Source of the DNA: UBA1794 sp031552405
GTDB taxonomy: Bacteria > Bacteroidota > Bacteroidia > Bacteroidales > Bacteroidaceae
Length of the DNA stretch: 64,000 nt
Direction: 5' to 3'
NCBI GenBank assembly: GCA_031552405.1
Contig: JAVBMN010000010.1
Coordinates: forward strand, 56,693 to 120,692
A program made the translations under genes and the position numbers. Positions 26,442 to 36,282 of this stretch are shown here, piece by piece (position 1 is the stretch's first letter; each line of letters starts with the position of its first letter). Below the pieces are notes generated by a model. The model was given only the letters and a program-made list of their open reading frames with translations, was not told the origin of the DNA and made no database searches.

Positions 26442-26813
26442 TTAAAACGGAAGGTCATCTTTACTATCGCTAGGGGCGAAAGTAGGTGCGGGAGGCATGT
26501 CCATAGGGGGCATGGGGGGCATCTGGCTACCGGCAGAGGCCATGTTTTGTACACGGTCTACTTTCCAGGCACGGATGTCATTATACCAACGGCCCTGATA
26601 TTCACGGCAGTCGATATCAAAGGATACGCTGAGTTCTTCACCCATCTGGATGGCAAACTGATCTACACGCTCTCCCCACAAGTTGAAACACATCTTACGA
26701 GGGTACTGGTCGTGAGTTTCAATTACGTATTCCTGTTTTTTCCATTCGTTACCCGTTTTGCTTTGTCCGCTTTGCAGGGGTAATACAGCAATGATCTTTC
26801 CACTTAATTCCAT
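26442..26813 (-). CDS. DUF3127 family protein (OB-fold-like)
   Basis: 123 residues. The first 95 (MELSGKIIAVLPLQSGQSK, KKQEYVIETHDQYPRKMCFN, VSFDIDCREYQGRWYND) are the DUF3127 core, a compact beta domain resembling single-stranded-DNA-binding OB folds. The tail is Met/Pro-rich and ends in acidic DSKDDLPF, like the acidic tip of SSB proteins that recruits partners. That tail suggests, but does not prove, a role in DNA metabolism. It is divergent from dnaN, sharing the short promoter region. Confidence 0.85.
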   Translation of the reverse strand: MELSGKIIAVLPLQSGQSKTGNEWKKQEYVIETHDQYPRKMCFNLWGERVDQFAIQMGEELSVSFDIDCREYQGRWYNDIRAWKVDRVQNMASAGSQMPPMPPMDMPPAPTFAPSDSKDDLPF

Positions 26814-26901
26814 ATGTATATATAGTTTTCTATTTTGCTGCGAAAGTACGATTTTTCTTGCGGACGAAACGAATCTTTTGAGTTTTTTCTACTTTTTTTT
26901 G

Positions 26902-26932
26902 TTTGGCAGCCTAAAGTTTTTACGTAACTTTG
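26902..26932 (+). promoter_or_regulatory. Promoter of dnaN
   Basis: TTTG (26902-26905), 19 nt, TAACTTTG (26925-26932): an exact match to the Bacteroidota housekeeping promoter. The transcript leader would be about 80 nt. Confidence 0.82.
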
Positions 26933-27019
26933 CCCCATATATACTGTAAGCGGAAGTCGGTAACAGAAAGGACTTTCCGGATTATGTATCTCGAACTAAA
27001 ATATAAAGAACTATACACA

Positions 27020-28147
27020 ATGAAATTCTCGGTTTCCAGTACGGCTTTATTCAGTCGTCTTCAAGCTCTCAGCAAAGTGATTAACTCTAAAAACACATTG
27101 CCGATCCTCGATAGTTTTCTTTTTGACCTGGCTGGTCAGCAACTGGTAGTTACTGCCTCCGACGGCGAAAACCGGTTAAACAGCACACTGGAGATCAATG
27201 AAAGTGAAGGCGATATGCGCTTTGCCGTATCTGCCAAGACACTGTTGGATGCCATCAAGGAGATACCGGAACAGCCCATCGTATTTGATGTGAACGGAAG
27301 CAGCTACGAAATAGCCATCCAGTATCGCAACGGTATGTATAAGATCGTAGGACAGGATGCCAATGAGTATCCTATGCCGGTGACAATTTCGGAGGATCAG
27401 GTGAACTTTGAAATGGAGGCTTCACTGTTGCTAAGCGGCATTAATAACACATTGTTTGCTACAGCCAATGATGAGTTGCGTCCGGTGATGAATGGCGTAT
27501 ACTTCGACATATCGCCGGAGAAGGTGGTAGTAGTGGCTTCCGACGGCCATAAGCTTTCACGCAAAACCTACACTGGTATCCCTGTGAATGAGCAGCGTGC
27601 CTCTTTCATTCTGGCCAGCAAACCGGCTTCCTGGTTGAAGGGCCTGTTGGCTAAAGAGGAGGGAAATGTGTCTATCAGCTTCGATGCCCGTAATGCCGTC
27701 TTTGTACTTTCCGGATTCCGCATGGATTGCCGTCTTATCGAAGGTCGTTATCCCAATTACAATTCCGTGATACCCAAGGATAATCCGTTCCATGTGTCTA
27801 TAGACAGATCTCTGCTTGTCAGCGCGCTGCGCCGTGTGTCTGTATTCTCCGACTCCAGCAGCAACCAGATCAAGTTGTTTATCGAATCGGGCAAGATGAC
27901 CATTTCCGCACAAGACATCGACTTCTCTACCTCTGCCGAGGAGAGTATGGAATGTGAGTACCAGGGTGAGCCCATCAAGATAGGTTTCAATGGTCAGTAT
28001 TTCATAGAGACGCTGAACAATCTTCCGGCTCTAAATCTGACAATTGAGCTGGCAGACCCTTCTCGTGCCGGGGTTATCGTACCTGTAGAACAAGAGGAAA
28101 ACAGCGAACTCCTGATGCTGATCATGCCAATTATGATCAATGAATAA
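27020..28147 (+). CDS. dnaN: DNA polymerase III subunit beta (sliding clamp)
   Basis: 375 residues from ATG 27020 (MKFSVSSTALFSRLQAL); 30 upstream codons are open but lie over the promoter and leader. Three clamp domains are recognisable: domain I with LPILDSFLFDLAGQQLVVTASDGE, domain II with RPVMNGVYFDI and VASDGHKLS, domain III ending MLIMPIMINE. The clamp encircles DNA and tethers the replicative polymerase and repair proteins. dnaA and recF are not adjacent, as is common in Bacteroidota. It is followed by an exonuclease gene 11 nt later. Confidence 0.97.
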   Translation: MKFSVSSTALFSRLQALSKVINSKNTLPILDSFLFDLAGQQLVVTASDGENRLNSTLEINESEGDMRFAVSAKTLLDAIKEIPEQPIVFDVNGSSYEIAIQYRNGMYKIVGQDANEYPMPVTISEDQVNFEMEASLLLSGINNTLFATANDELRPVMNGVYFDISPEKVVVVASDGHKLSRKTYTGIPVNEQRASFILASKPASWLKGLLAKEEGNVSISFDARNAVFVLSGFRMDCRLIEGRYPNYNSVIPKDNPFHVSIDRSLLVSALRRVSVFSDSSSNQIKLFIESGKMTISAQDIDFSTSAEESMECEYQGEPIKIGFNGQYFIETLNNLPALNLTIELADPSRAGVIVPVEQEENSELLMLIMPIMINE

Positions 28148-28158
28148 AAGCCATTGAC

Positions 28159-28935
28159 ATGAAGCTAAACCTGAAAACTCCGATTGTATTCTTCGACCTC
28201 GAAACCACAGGTACGAATATCAATTCGGATCGCATTGTGGAGATATCCTATCTGAAGATACATCCCAACGGAAACGAGGAATCAAAAACACTGCGTATCA
28301 ACCCCGAAATGCCTATTCCGGCAGAAGCGACCGCCATACATGGCATAAGTAACGAGGACGTGCAGGATTGTCCCACCTTTAAGCAGGTGGCACGAACTGT
28401 AGCACGCGACTTTGAAGGATCGGACATTGCCGGATTTAACTCAAACCGTTTTGATATACCGGTACTTGCAGAAGAGTTTCTGCGTGCCGGGTTGAATGAT
28501 TTTGATCTGAGTCGCCATAAGTTTGTAGATGTACAGGTGATTTTCCATAAAATGGAGCAACGCACCCTTTCGGCTGCATACACTTTTTATTGCGACAAAG
28601 ACCTGAAAGACGCACACAGTGCAGAGGCTGATACCCGGGCTACGTATGAGGTGCTTCAGGCTCAGCTCGACCGGTATCCGGATTTAAAGAACGAAGTGGC
28701 ATTCCTGTCCGATTTCTCTTGCTTCACAAAGAATGTGGATTTTGCCGGACGTATCGTATACGATGACAAGGGTGTAGAAACATTTAACTTCGGCAAATAC
28801 AAAGGACAGTCTGTGGCTGAGGTGCTGCGCCGCGATCCCGGCTATTATTCCTGGATACTGAACAGTGACTTTACACTTAATACAAAGGCTGTGTTGACAC
28901 GTCTTAAATTACGTGATTCCCAACTTACCAAATAA
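28159..28935 (+). CDS. 3'-5' exonuclease of the DnaQ (Pol III epsilon) family
   Basis: 258 residues. Exo I is VFFDLETTGT (Asp and Glu), Exo II is GFNSNRFDIPVL, and Exo III is HSAEADTRATYEVL (HxAxxD form). The C-terminal part (about 205-245, FNFGKYKGQSVAEVL then DPGYYSWIL) is the small domain also found in ExoX-like nucleases. It may proofread for the replicative polymerase or act in repair; placement right behind dnaN supports a replication link but is not proof. Confidence 0.92.
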   Translation: MKLNLKTPIVFFDLETTGTNINSDRIVEISYLKIHPNGNEESKTLRINPEMPIPAEATAIHGISNEDVQDCPTFKQVARTVARDFEGSDIAGFNSNRFDIPVLAEEFLRAGLNDFDLSRHKFVDVQVIFHKMEQRTLSAAYTFYCDKDLKDAHSAEADTRATYEVLQAQLDRYPDLKNEVAFLSDFSCFTKNVDFAGRIVYDDKGVETFNFGKYKGQSVAEVLRRDPGYYSWILNSDFTLNTKAVLTRLKLRDSQLTK

Positions 28936-28953
28936 TATAATTTCTCAATAGAA

Positions 28954-30177
28954 ATGGCATCAGGTTCTGCACTGAAAGGAAAAAAAATCATCTTGGGTAT
29001 TACCGGAAGTATTGCAGCATACAAAGCTGCAGTATTGATTCGCCTTTTAATACGTAAAGGCGCTGAAGTACAGGTTGTTATTACCCCTGCAGGAAAAGAG
29101 TTTATCACCCCAGTCACACTCTCGGCGCTCACGCATAAGCCGGTAATCAGCGAGTTTTTCTCCCAGCGCGACGGCACTTGGAACAGCCATGTAGACTTAG
29201 GCCTTTGGGCTGATGTCATGCTGGTAGCCCCCGCCACAGCCGCCACCATCGGAAAGATGGCGCATGGCATTGCGGATAACATGCTGATTACAACCTATCT
29301 TTCCGTAAAAGCTCCCGTATTTGTGGCACCGGCCATGGACCTGGATATGTATGCACATACCGCTACGCAGGACAACTTAGACTTACTACGGTCGTATGGC
29401 AACCACATTATTGAGCCCACCGAAGGTGAGCTGGCCAGTGCGCTGGTTGGGAAAGGCCGCATGGAAGAGCCGGAATACATTGCAGAATATCTGGAAGCAT
29501 TCTTTTCCACCTCACAAGATCTTGCCGGAAAGCATGTTCTGATAACTGCCGGACCTACTTATGAGTCGATTGATCCCGTGCGCTTCATCGGTAATTGTTC
29601 ATCTGGCAAGATGGGCTTTGCCCTGGCGGAAGAGTGTGCCTCGCGTGGAGCGAAGGTAACCCTTATTACAGGACCAGTACAACTGAGCATTCACCACTCG
29701 GCAATCACCCGGATTGACATAGAAAATGCAGGCCAGATGTATAGAGAAGCCATGACAGAATTTCCTATGTGCGACGCGGGAATCTTGTGTGCCGCTGTGG
29801 CCGATTTTACACCGGAACGGGTGGCCGACTCCAAGATAAAGAGAGGAGAAGACGATATGGTCATTCGGCTGAAACCTACACAAGATATTGCTGCTGCACT
29901 GGGGGCAGAAAAAAAAGGAAGTCAGGTATTGGTGGGCTTTGCTCTTGAAACCGATCAGGAAAAAGAACACGCTGCCGGAAAACTGGTGCGCAAGAACCTG
30001 GACTTTATTGTGATGAACTCCCTGCGTGATGCCGGAGCCGGATTCCTATGTGACACCAATAAAGTGACTATCCTTGCTGCCAACGGCGAAGAAATCGCTT
30101 ATCCGCTGAAACTCAAGCAGGAGGTGGCCAAGGATATTGTGAATCAATTGGTAAAGACAATGAGTGGACATCTCTAA
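28954..30177 (+). CDS. coaBC: Bifunctional phosphopantothenoylcysteine decarboxylase/phosphopantothenate--cysteine ligase
   Basis: 407 residues. The N-terminal CoaC half binds FMN (ITGSIAAYKAAVLIRLL) and has the active-site region SHVDLGLWADVMLVAPATA and APAMDLDMY. The C-terminal CoaB half starts near residue 190 with ITAGPTYESIDPVRFIGN followed by SSGKMGFALAEE, and has AAVADF and KIKRGEDD. Together they convert phosphopantothenate plus cysteine to phosphopantetheine in coenzyme A synthesis. Followed by a DUF4835 gene after 18 nt. Confidence 0.97.
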   Translation: MASGSALKGKKIILGITGSIAAYKAAVLIRLLIRKGAEVQVVITPAGKEFITPVTLSALTHKPVISEFFSQRDGTWNSHVDLGLWADVMLVAPATAATIGKMAHGIADNMLITTYLSVKAPVFVAPAMDLDMYAHTATQDNLDLLRSYGNHIIEPTEGELASALVGKGRMEEPEYIAEYLEAFFSTSQDLAGKHVLITAGPTYESIDPVRFIGNCSSGKMGFALAEECASRGAKVTLITGPVQLSIHHSAITRIDIENAGQMYREAMTEFPMCDAGILCAAVADFTPERVADSKIKRGEDDMVIRLKPTQDIAAALGAEKKGSQVLVGFALETDQEKEHAAGKLVRKNLDFIVMNSLRDAGAGFLCDTNKVTILAANGEEIAYPLKLKQEVAKDIVNQLVKTMSGHL

Positions 30178-30195
30178 CCGTATAACCAGAAGTAC

Positions 30196-31098
30196 ATGAA
30201 GCGTATTCTTTGTTCTCTGCTTGTGTTTCTTGCTGCGGCTGGGTATCTGGTTGCTCAAGAGTTGAATTGCAAAGTGTCCGTCAACTATTCCCAGATACAA
30301 GGCACGAACACCGAAGCCTTTAGCACCCTCGAGGCGGCTATGACTTCCTTCATGAACGAGCGCAACTGGACCAATGACAAATATACGCTTAGTGAACGGA
30401 TCACTTGCTCGCTGCTGTTAACGGTAAAGGGATATTCGGATAACGGCAACTTCACGGGAGAGATGATTGTGCAAAGCAGTCGCCCCGTATTCGGTAGCAG
30501 TTATGTAAGCCCTATATTAAATATTAAGGATAACAATATAACCTTTTATTACAGATCCTTTGACCAGTTGGAGTTCCGTCTGGATCAAATCGACAATAAC
30601 CTGACTGCACTTTTGGCCTATTATGCCTACCTTATAATAGGATGGGACATGGATACCATGGCTCCTATGGGCGGTACTTTGGTGCTTCAAAATGCCGAGG
30701 CTATAGTCAATGCGGCACAAACCTTTACCGAACCGGGATGGAAGGCGTATGACGACACACGCAACCGCCACGGTATCATTACCGATTATATGGATGAAGC
30801 TATGAAATCTCTTCGCCAGATGATGTATGACTACCATCGTCCCGGACTGGATGAAATGGCCGCTAACGTAGGTCGTGGTCGCGCCAAGGTGACTACCTCA
30901 CTGGAAGAGTTGGAGAAAGCATCGAAAGCCAAGTCTATGTCTGTGCTTCCGCAAATTTTCACCGAGATTAAACGAGATGAACTCATCAACATCTACTCAA
31001 AAGCTCCCTCCACAGAGAAAGAGAAAGTATATGAAATCCTTTCCGACATTAACCCCTCGCTGAATGGCGACTGGAGCAAAATAAAATCATCCAACTAA
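30196..31098 (+). CDS. DUF4835 family protein (PorD-like)
   Basis: 300 residues with a signal peptide (ILCSLLVFLAAAGYLVAQ). The mature start is ELNCKVSVNYSQIQGTN, then MTSFMNERNWTNDKYTL and FTGEMIVQSSRPVFGSSY, the DUF4835 pattern. The same family is called PorD where it belongs to the type IX secretion/gliding machinery. No other secretion gene is nearby, and the family is also present in species without that system, so a secretion role here is only possible. Position between coaBC and recN is common in the order. Confidence 0.87.
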   Translation: MKRILCSLLVFLAAAGYLVAQELNCKVSVNYSQIQGTNTEAFSTLEAAMTSFMNERNWTNDKYTLSERITCSLLLTVKGYSDNGNFTGEMIVQSSRPVFGSSYVSPILNIKDNNITFYYRSFDQLEFRLDQIDNNLTALLAYYAYLIIGWDMDTMAPMGGTLVLQNAEAIVNAAQTFTEPGWKAYDDTRNRHGIITDYMDEAMKSLRQMMYDYHRPGLDEMAANVGRGRAKVTTSLEELEKASKAKSMSVLPQIFTEIKRDELINIYSKAPSTEKEKVYEILSDINPSLNGDWSKIKSSN

Positions 31099-31127
31099 CC
31101 CTAAGCAGGAATCCCGTACACAAAATC

Positions 31128-32801
31128 ATGTTACAATCCCTTTATATACAAAACTTCGCGTTGATTGAAGCGCTGGATATTGAGTTTGGAAAAGGCTTTT
31201 CTGTAATTACCGGTGAAACTGGAGCGGGAAAGTCGATCATGCTTGGTGCCATCGGTTTGTTGATGGGACAGCGGGCGGATGCACGTTCTATTAAGAAAGG
31301 AGCTTCACGCTGTACCGTGGAAGGGCATTTTAATATTTCAGAAGATCCCCATCTCGCTGATTTCTTTCTCCACAATGAGCTGGAGTATGACAAGAGCGAA
31401 TGCATCTTACGCCGTGAGCTGCAACAGAACGGAAAATCGCGCGCGTTCATTAATGATACACCCGTTTCCCTGGCATTGATGAAGGAGCTGGGCGAACAAT
31501 TGATCGACATCCATTCACAGCATCAAAACCTATTGTTGCACAAAGAGGACTATCAGCTTGAAGTGCTGGATCTCCTTTCTCATACTGGTGAGCTGCTGCA
31601 ACACTATAAGATGCAGTATGCCAGTTATCGGGATGTTTCCACCAGACTGGCTGCCCTGCAGGAAGAAGCTGAGAAAAGTAGGGCTGATGAGGATTATCTC
31701 ACCTTTCAACTGACGCAGCTGGACGAGGCAACTCTGAAAGCCGGGGAGGAAAAATCTCTTCATGAAGAGTCTGAAGTGTTATCTCATGCAAGCGAGATAA
31801 AAGAAGGATTATACCGTGCCGGTTCTTTGCTGGAAGGCGGAGAGGGTGGGGTGCTTTCCGCTTTGAAAGAAGCGTATAGTCAATTAAGCAACCTTACGAA
31901 GGTATATGCGCCTGCCGAAGAACTCTCCAACCGAATTGACAGTTGCTATATCGAACTGAAAGATGTGGCCGCAGAGATAGAGGCCGCCACTGAGCAGGTA
32001 GAATACAACCCCGCCCGGCTGGAAGAGGTGAACGACCGGTTAAACCTGATATACACCCTAGAACAGAAACACCATGTACAGACTGTAGAGGAACTCCTGG
32101 CATTAGCTGAAGATTTCCGTGCACGTCTTTCCACTATTACTTCGTACGATGAACATATTGCAGCGCTGAGTACAGAAAAAGATACGTTGTACAAAGAACT
32201 GCTTCGCATAGGTGGCAAGCTGACTGAAAGCCGAAAAGCCGGAAGTGTTGCCTTGGAGAAAGAATTGTGCAGTCGCCTTGCCCCTCTGGGTATGCCGCAT
32301 GTACGCTTTCTGGCCGAGATCACACCCCGGCAGGAGCCCGGCACAAGTGGCTGTGACCGCATACGCTTCCTCTTCAATGCCAACAAGAATGGAGAGTTAC
32401 AGGAAGTAGCCTCTGTAGCTTCCGGAGGAGAGATTGCCCGCGTAATGCTGGTACTCAAAGCCATGATGGCCTCTGTGAGCCGTATGCCCACCCTGATCTT
32501 TGATGAAATAGACACCGGCGTATCCGGCGAGATAGCCTCCCGCATGGCACAGATCATGCAACAAATGGGAGAAAAAATGCAGGTTATCAGCATTACCCAT
32601 TTGGCGCAAATCGCTGCAGGCGGTGCTGCCCATTATTTTGTATACAAGCAGGATGGGGAGGAATCTACCAGCAGCCACATCCGCCAACTTACCCCTGAGG
32701 AGCGCATCCTCGAGCTGGCTCATATCCTGAGTGGCGCTACGGTGACCGATGCCGCCCTTACCCATGCTAAAGAATTATTGAAAGAATATGGAACAAAATG
32801 A
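31128..32801 (+). CDS. recN: DNA repair protein RecN
   Basis: 557 residues. An SMC-like ATPase active early in double-strand break repair. Walker A is GETGAGKS (29-36). The middle is a coiled coil (about 150-370, rich in Glu/Leu/Lys). The ABC signature is VASGGEIARVMLVLKAM (about 430) and Walker B is PTLIFDEIDTGVSG (about 455), followed by the H-loop VISITHLAQIAAG. Length is normal. The last 14 nt overlap the next gene, a coupling signal. Confidence 0.97.
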   Translation: MLQSLYIQNFALIEALDIEFGKGFSVITGETGAGKSIMLGAIGLLMGQRADARSIKKGASRCTVEGHFNISEDPHLADFFLHNELEYDKSECILRRELQQNGKSRAFINDTPVSLALMKELGEQLIDIHSQHQNLLLHKEDYQLEVLDLLSHTGELLQHYKMQYASYRDVSTRLAALQEEAEKSRADEDYLTFQLTQLDEATLKAGEEKSLHEESEVLSHASEIKEGLYRAGSLLEGGEGGVLSALKEAYSQLSNLTKVYAPAEELSNRIDSCYIELKDVAAEIEAATEQVEYNPARLEEVNDRLNLIYTLEQKHHVQTVEELLALAEDFRARLSTITSYDEHIAALSTEKDTLYKELLRIGGKLTESRKAGSVALEKELCSRLAPLGMPHVRFLAEITPRQEPGTSGCDRIRFLFNANKNGELQEVASVASGGEIARVMLVLKAMMASVSRMPTLIFDEIDTGVSGEIASRMAQIMQQMGEKMQVISITHLAQIAAGGAAHYFVYKQDGEESTSSHIRQLTPEERILELAHILSGATVTDAALTHAKELLKEYGTK

Positions 32802-33543
32802 AATGATATTCGGCGTTCGTGCAGTAATCGAAGCTATCGAAGCCGGAAAAGAGATAGACAGGATTCTGGTAAAACGCGAACTTCAGAGTGAGCTTTCCCA
32901 AGAATTGTTTGCAGCCCTGAAGGGTACTCAGATCTTTGTACAACGTGTGCCAGTGGAACGCCTGAACCGCGTTACCCGAAAGAACCACCAAGGCGTAATT
33001 GCCTTTATTTCTGCCGTTACGTACTATTCGGTGGAAAGTATGGTACCTACACTGTATGAAACAGGCAAAGCCCCTTTCTTTGTAATGCTCGACGGTATTA
33101 CAGACGTGCGTAACTTTGGTGCTATTGCCCGTACCTGTGAATGTGCCGGGGTGGATGCGGTAATTATCCCGTCGCGTGGAAGCGTCAGTGTGAATGCCGA
33201 TGCAGTCAAAACCTCAGCCGGCGCTCTGCATACGCTTCCCGTGTGCAAAGAGAAAAGCCTTACAGCAACCATCAACTACCTAAAACAATCCGGGTTCCGC
33301 ATAGTAGCAGCGACTGAGAAAGCGGAGTACGCCTATACCAAAGCTAATTTCCAAGATCCGATATGCCTCATCATGGGAGCAGAAGATACCGGTGTACCGT
33401 ATGAACATCTGAAATTATGCGATGAATGGGTGAAGATCCCTATGCTTGGTAAGATAGAGTCTCTTAATGTGTCAGTAGCTGCCGGGGTTCTTATTTATGA
33501 AGCGGTGAACCAACGCTTGCATCCCCTTAAATCCGCCGAATAA
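32788..33543 (+). CDS. rlmB: 23S rRNA (guanosine-2'-O-)-methyltransferase RlmB/TrmH family
   Basis: 251 residues. An N-terminal substrate-binding domain (FGVRAVIEAIEAGKEIDRIL) is followed by the SPOUT methyltransferase domain with its three motifs: LDGITDVRNFGAIARTCE, IMGAEDTGVPYE and IPMLGKIESLNVSVAAGVL (knot, SAM binding). It should methylate a ribose 2'-OH in 23S rRNA. The start overlaps recN by 14 nt. RlmB is the best match by domain order; other TrmH-family paralogues cannot be fully ruled out. Confidence 0.9.
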   Translation: MEQNEMIFGVRAVIEAIEAGKEIDRILVKRELQSELSQELFAALKGTQIFVQRVPVERLNRVTRKNHQGVIAFISAVTYYSVESMVPTLYETGKAPFFVMLDGITDVRNFGAIARTCECAGVDAVIIPSRGSVSVNADAVKTSAGALHTLPVCKEKSLTATINYLKQSGFRIVAATEKAEYAYTKANFQDPICLIMGAEDTGVPYEHLKLCDEWVKIPMLGKIESLNVSVAAGVLIYEAVNQRLHPLKSAE

Positions 33544-33561
33544 ACTCAATCGTTTGAAATC

Positions 33562-35271
33562 ATGAACAAGTATAGAATTGTATTATCAGCCCTGCTTCTT
33601 ACTGCGACCACTGTGCTTTATGCACAGGTAAAAGCTCCGAAATGGGCTGAAAAGTCTAAGCAGGCAGTACTGCACATCACCACTTATTCTAAAGACAGCA
33701 CCGTGCTGCACGAAGGAACCGCCTTCTTTGTGGATGAACAGGGAACAGCCTTTTCCAACTATTCCCTCTTCAAGGGCGCCCACTATGCCAAAGCAAAGGA
33801 TGCCGAAGGTGTGGAGATGGATGTAGATCTCATTATGGGTGTGAACGATTTGTATGATGCAATCAAAATTCACATTCTTTCCCCCAAGAAAAAAGCACCC
33901 TTCCTCAAGATGGCCGCTACGAAACCGCAGGTAGGAGAGGAAGCCATTCTTCTAGCTTACTCCCCCGGCAAAGAGCTGAACTTTGTGGTAGGGGCAGTGG
34001 ACCAGATCGCACCATTGGGAGGCGATTCATACTATACGCTGTCTTTGGTATTGGCTGACTCTCAAATCAGTTCTCCTTTGCTAAATGCACAGGGAGAGGT
34101 GTTCGGTCTGGCACAACAGGCTGTATCCACCTCTTCGGGTAAGGCCTACGCCATATCTGCTTCTTTTATAAAGAACTTATCCATCGTGCCATTGTCACTG
34201 AATGACAGGCATCTCAATGGAATAAGCATCCCAAAAGATCTTCCTGTGCAACAGGATCAGGCACTGGCCATGCTGTATCTGGCAGGCGGGTCTGCTGATC
34301 AGAATCGTTATTATGAGCTGTTAAACCGTTTTATCAACCGCTATCCCACTTATAGTGAAGGTTACCAGCTTCGCTCGGCGTACTATACCATGAACTTTGA
34401 AGATCCCAAATATCTGGAGATGGCGGAGAAAGACATGGAGCTAACCCTAAAGTACGATCGCGAGAAAGATAATGCGTACTATCACAACTCCCAGTCTATC
34501 CTGAACTATGCGGTGCGTCACGATTCAGCCGCATACAAGGACTGGAGCCTGCAAAAGTGCTTGGATGTGGTACAAAAAGCCATTGCCATCAAGCCATTGC
34601 CTGTGTATTACCTGCACGAGGCCAATATCTATTCGCTGATGAAACAGTATCAAAAAGCATACGACGCATACGATAGCGTGAATCATTCCAACATTGCTTC
34701 TGCCAGCACCTTCTACGCCGCCAGTCGGTTGAAACGTATTATGGATGACACAACAGGGGTTGCATTATCCTTGATGGATAGCTGTATTGCGCACCTTGAG
34801 AAGCCTTATGGAAGAGATGCGGCGGCTTATCTTTTTGAACGCGCCGAGATGCGGGTATATGCCGGACTTAATGCAGAAGCCGTGGAAGATTATGACGCCT
34901 ATGAACTGTGTGCGCCTTCACGTCCCAACGCCTACTTCTATTATAAGCGCGAACAGGCTGCAATGGCTGCCGGGAAGCTCGACAAAGCACTGGAAGATAT
35001 ACAGAAAGCTTTGAAACTTCTGCCCACCGACCCTACACTACTTGAGGAACAAGGCTCCATTTTCCTCGCCATCTATCGGTATGACGATGCAATAAAAAGT
35101 CTGAATGCCGCATTGGAGAAGGACCCCGAACGACCGTATTCTTATCGTCTGAAAGGCTATGCCCTCCTGCAACAGGATAAGAAGGAGGAAGCCCGCAAGG
35201 CATTGGAACGCGGAAAAGAGCTGGGCGACGAAGTAGCGGGACAATTATTGACTAGATATTTTAAAGAATAG
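33562..35271 (+). CDS. Secreted trypsin-like domain plus TPR protein, catalytic residues apparently lost
   Basis: 569 residues with a signal peptide (IVLSALLLTATTVLYAQ). About 25-215 follows the S1/HtrA strand order: EGTAFFVDEQGTAFSNYSLF stands where the usual pattern has TNxHVV (the His position reads Ser), DAIKIHIL retains the Asp region, and DSQISSPLLNAQGEVFGL stands where GNSGGPLLN is expected (the Ser position reads Ile). From about 235 on are TPR repeats, clearest at 455-560 (KLDKALEDIQKALKLLP, YDDAIKSLNAALEKDP). It resembles a binding scaffold rather than an active protease. Between rlmB and manA on the same strand. Confidence 0.85.
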   Translation: MNKYRIVLSALLLTATTVLYAQVKAPKWAEKSKQAVLHITTYSKDSTVLHEGTAFFVDEQGTAFSNYSLFKGAHYAKAKDAEGVEMDVDLIMGVNDLYDAIKIHILSPKKKAPFLKMAATKPQVGEEAILLAYSPGKELNFVVGAVDQIAPLGGDSYYTLSLVLADSQISSPLLNAQGEVFGLAQQAVSTSSGKAYAISASFIKNLSIVPLSLNDRHLNGISIPKDLPVQQDQALAMLYLAGGSADQNRYYELLNRFINRYPTYSEGYQLRSAYYTMNFEDPKYLEMAEKDMELTLKYDREKDNAYYHNSQSILNYAVRHDSAAYKDWSLQKCLDVVQKAIAIKPLPVYYLHEANIYSLMKQYQKAYDAYDSVNHSNIASASTFYAASRLKRIMDDTTGVALSLMDSCIAHLEKPYGRDAAAYLFERAEMRVYAGLNAEAVEDYDAYELCAPSRPNAYFYYKREQAAMAAGKLDKALEDIQKALKLLPTDPTLLEEQGSIFLAIYRYDDAIKSLNAALEKDPERPYSYRLKGYALLQQDKKEEARKALERGKELGDEVAGQLLTRYFKE

Positions 35272-35302
35272 AACACTAAACCTTATTTTCAACAATTTTA
35301 TC

Positions 35303-36271
35303 ATGTATCCTTTTAAGTTTCATCCAATCTTGAAACAAACTATCTGGGGTGGAGAGCGTATTGTACCTTTCAAGCACCTCAGCAGTGACTTGCACGGGGT
35401 GGGGGAGAGCTGGGAGCTCTCCAATGTGCCCGGTGACGAAAGTGTAGTAATGAATGGCCCCTTGGCTGGAAAAACCATTACCCAACTGGTTCGCACTTAT
35501 AAAGAGGAACTTGTGGGTGAGGAGAACTACGAGCGGTTTGGAAATAACTTTCCTCTGCTTATTAAATTTATTGACGCCCGGGACGACCTTTCTATCCAGG
35601 TACATCCGGATGACGAATTGGCAAAGCAACGGCATGACTCGCTGGGTAAGAGTGAGATGTGGTATGTCATGGATGCGGCTCCCGGTGCCCATCTGCTGAG
35701 TGGGCTTACACAAGTTATTACCCCCAACGAGTACAAAGAACGCGTAAAGAAGAATACGATTACAGAAGTATTGCAGTCGCACGAGGTAAAAGCCGGTGAT
35801 GTCTTCTATCTTCCTGCCGGACGTATCCATGCAATCGGTGCAGGTGTTTTTCTGGCTGAAATCCAGGAAACCAGCAACATCACCTATCGCATCTACGATT
35901 ACAATCGCCGCGACGATCAGGGCAATCCGCGTGAACTCCATACCGAGCTGGCTAAGGAAGCCATTGACTACGAAGTGTATGAAGACTACCGCACTGAGTA
36001 TGAGCCGGTATCCAACGAGCCAGTAGAACTGTTGGCTACGCCCCATTTCACCACTTCGCTTTATGACTTGGACGAAGAGCTGCTTTGTGATTACTCGGAG
36101 CTCGACTCTTTCGTTATTTTTATCTGCCTGGAAGGTGAGGCATTACTTGTAGACAATGAGGAAAACGAGATTCAGATCTCTGCCGGCGAAACCGTGCTCC
36201 TCCCGGCTGTCACTTCAGAAGTAACCATTTATCCGGAAGGAAAAGTAAAACTGCTGGAAACATACGTGTAA
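35303..36271 (+). CDS. manA: Mannose-6-phosphate isomerase, class I
   Basis: 322 residues. It interconverts mannose 6-phosphate and fructose 6-phosphate with a bound zinc. LSIQVHPDDELA carries the Gln/His metal ligands, GDVFYLPAGRIHAIGAG carries the second His block, and ETSNITYRIYDYNR is the class I signature segment. The short length matches the Bacillus-like form. It is the last + gene before the bidirectional terminator. Supplies GDP-mannose for surface glycans or lets the cell use mannose. Confidence 0.95.
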   Translation: MYPFKFHPILKQTIWGGERIVPFKHLSSDLHGVGESWELSNVPGDESVVMNGPLAGKTITQLVRTYKEELVGEENYERFGNNFPLLIKFIDARDDLSIQVHPDDELAKQRHDSLGKSEMWYVMDAAPGAHLLSGLTQVITPNEYKERVKKNTITEVLQSHEVKAGDVFYLPAGRIHAIGAGVFLAEIQETSNITYRIYDYNRRDDQGNPRELHTELAKEAIDYEVYEDYRTEYEPVSNEPVELLATPHFTTSLYDLDEELLCDYSELDSFVIFICLEGEALLVDNEENEIQISAGETVLLPAVTSEVTIYPEGKVKLLETYV

Positions 36272-36282
36272 CCATGAAGTAA

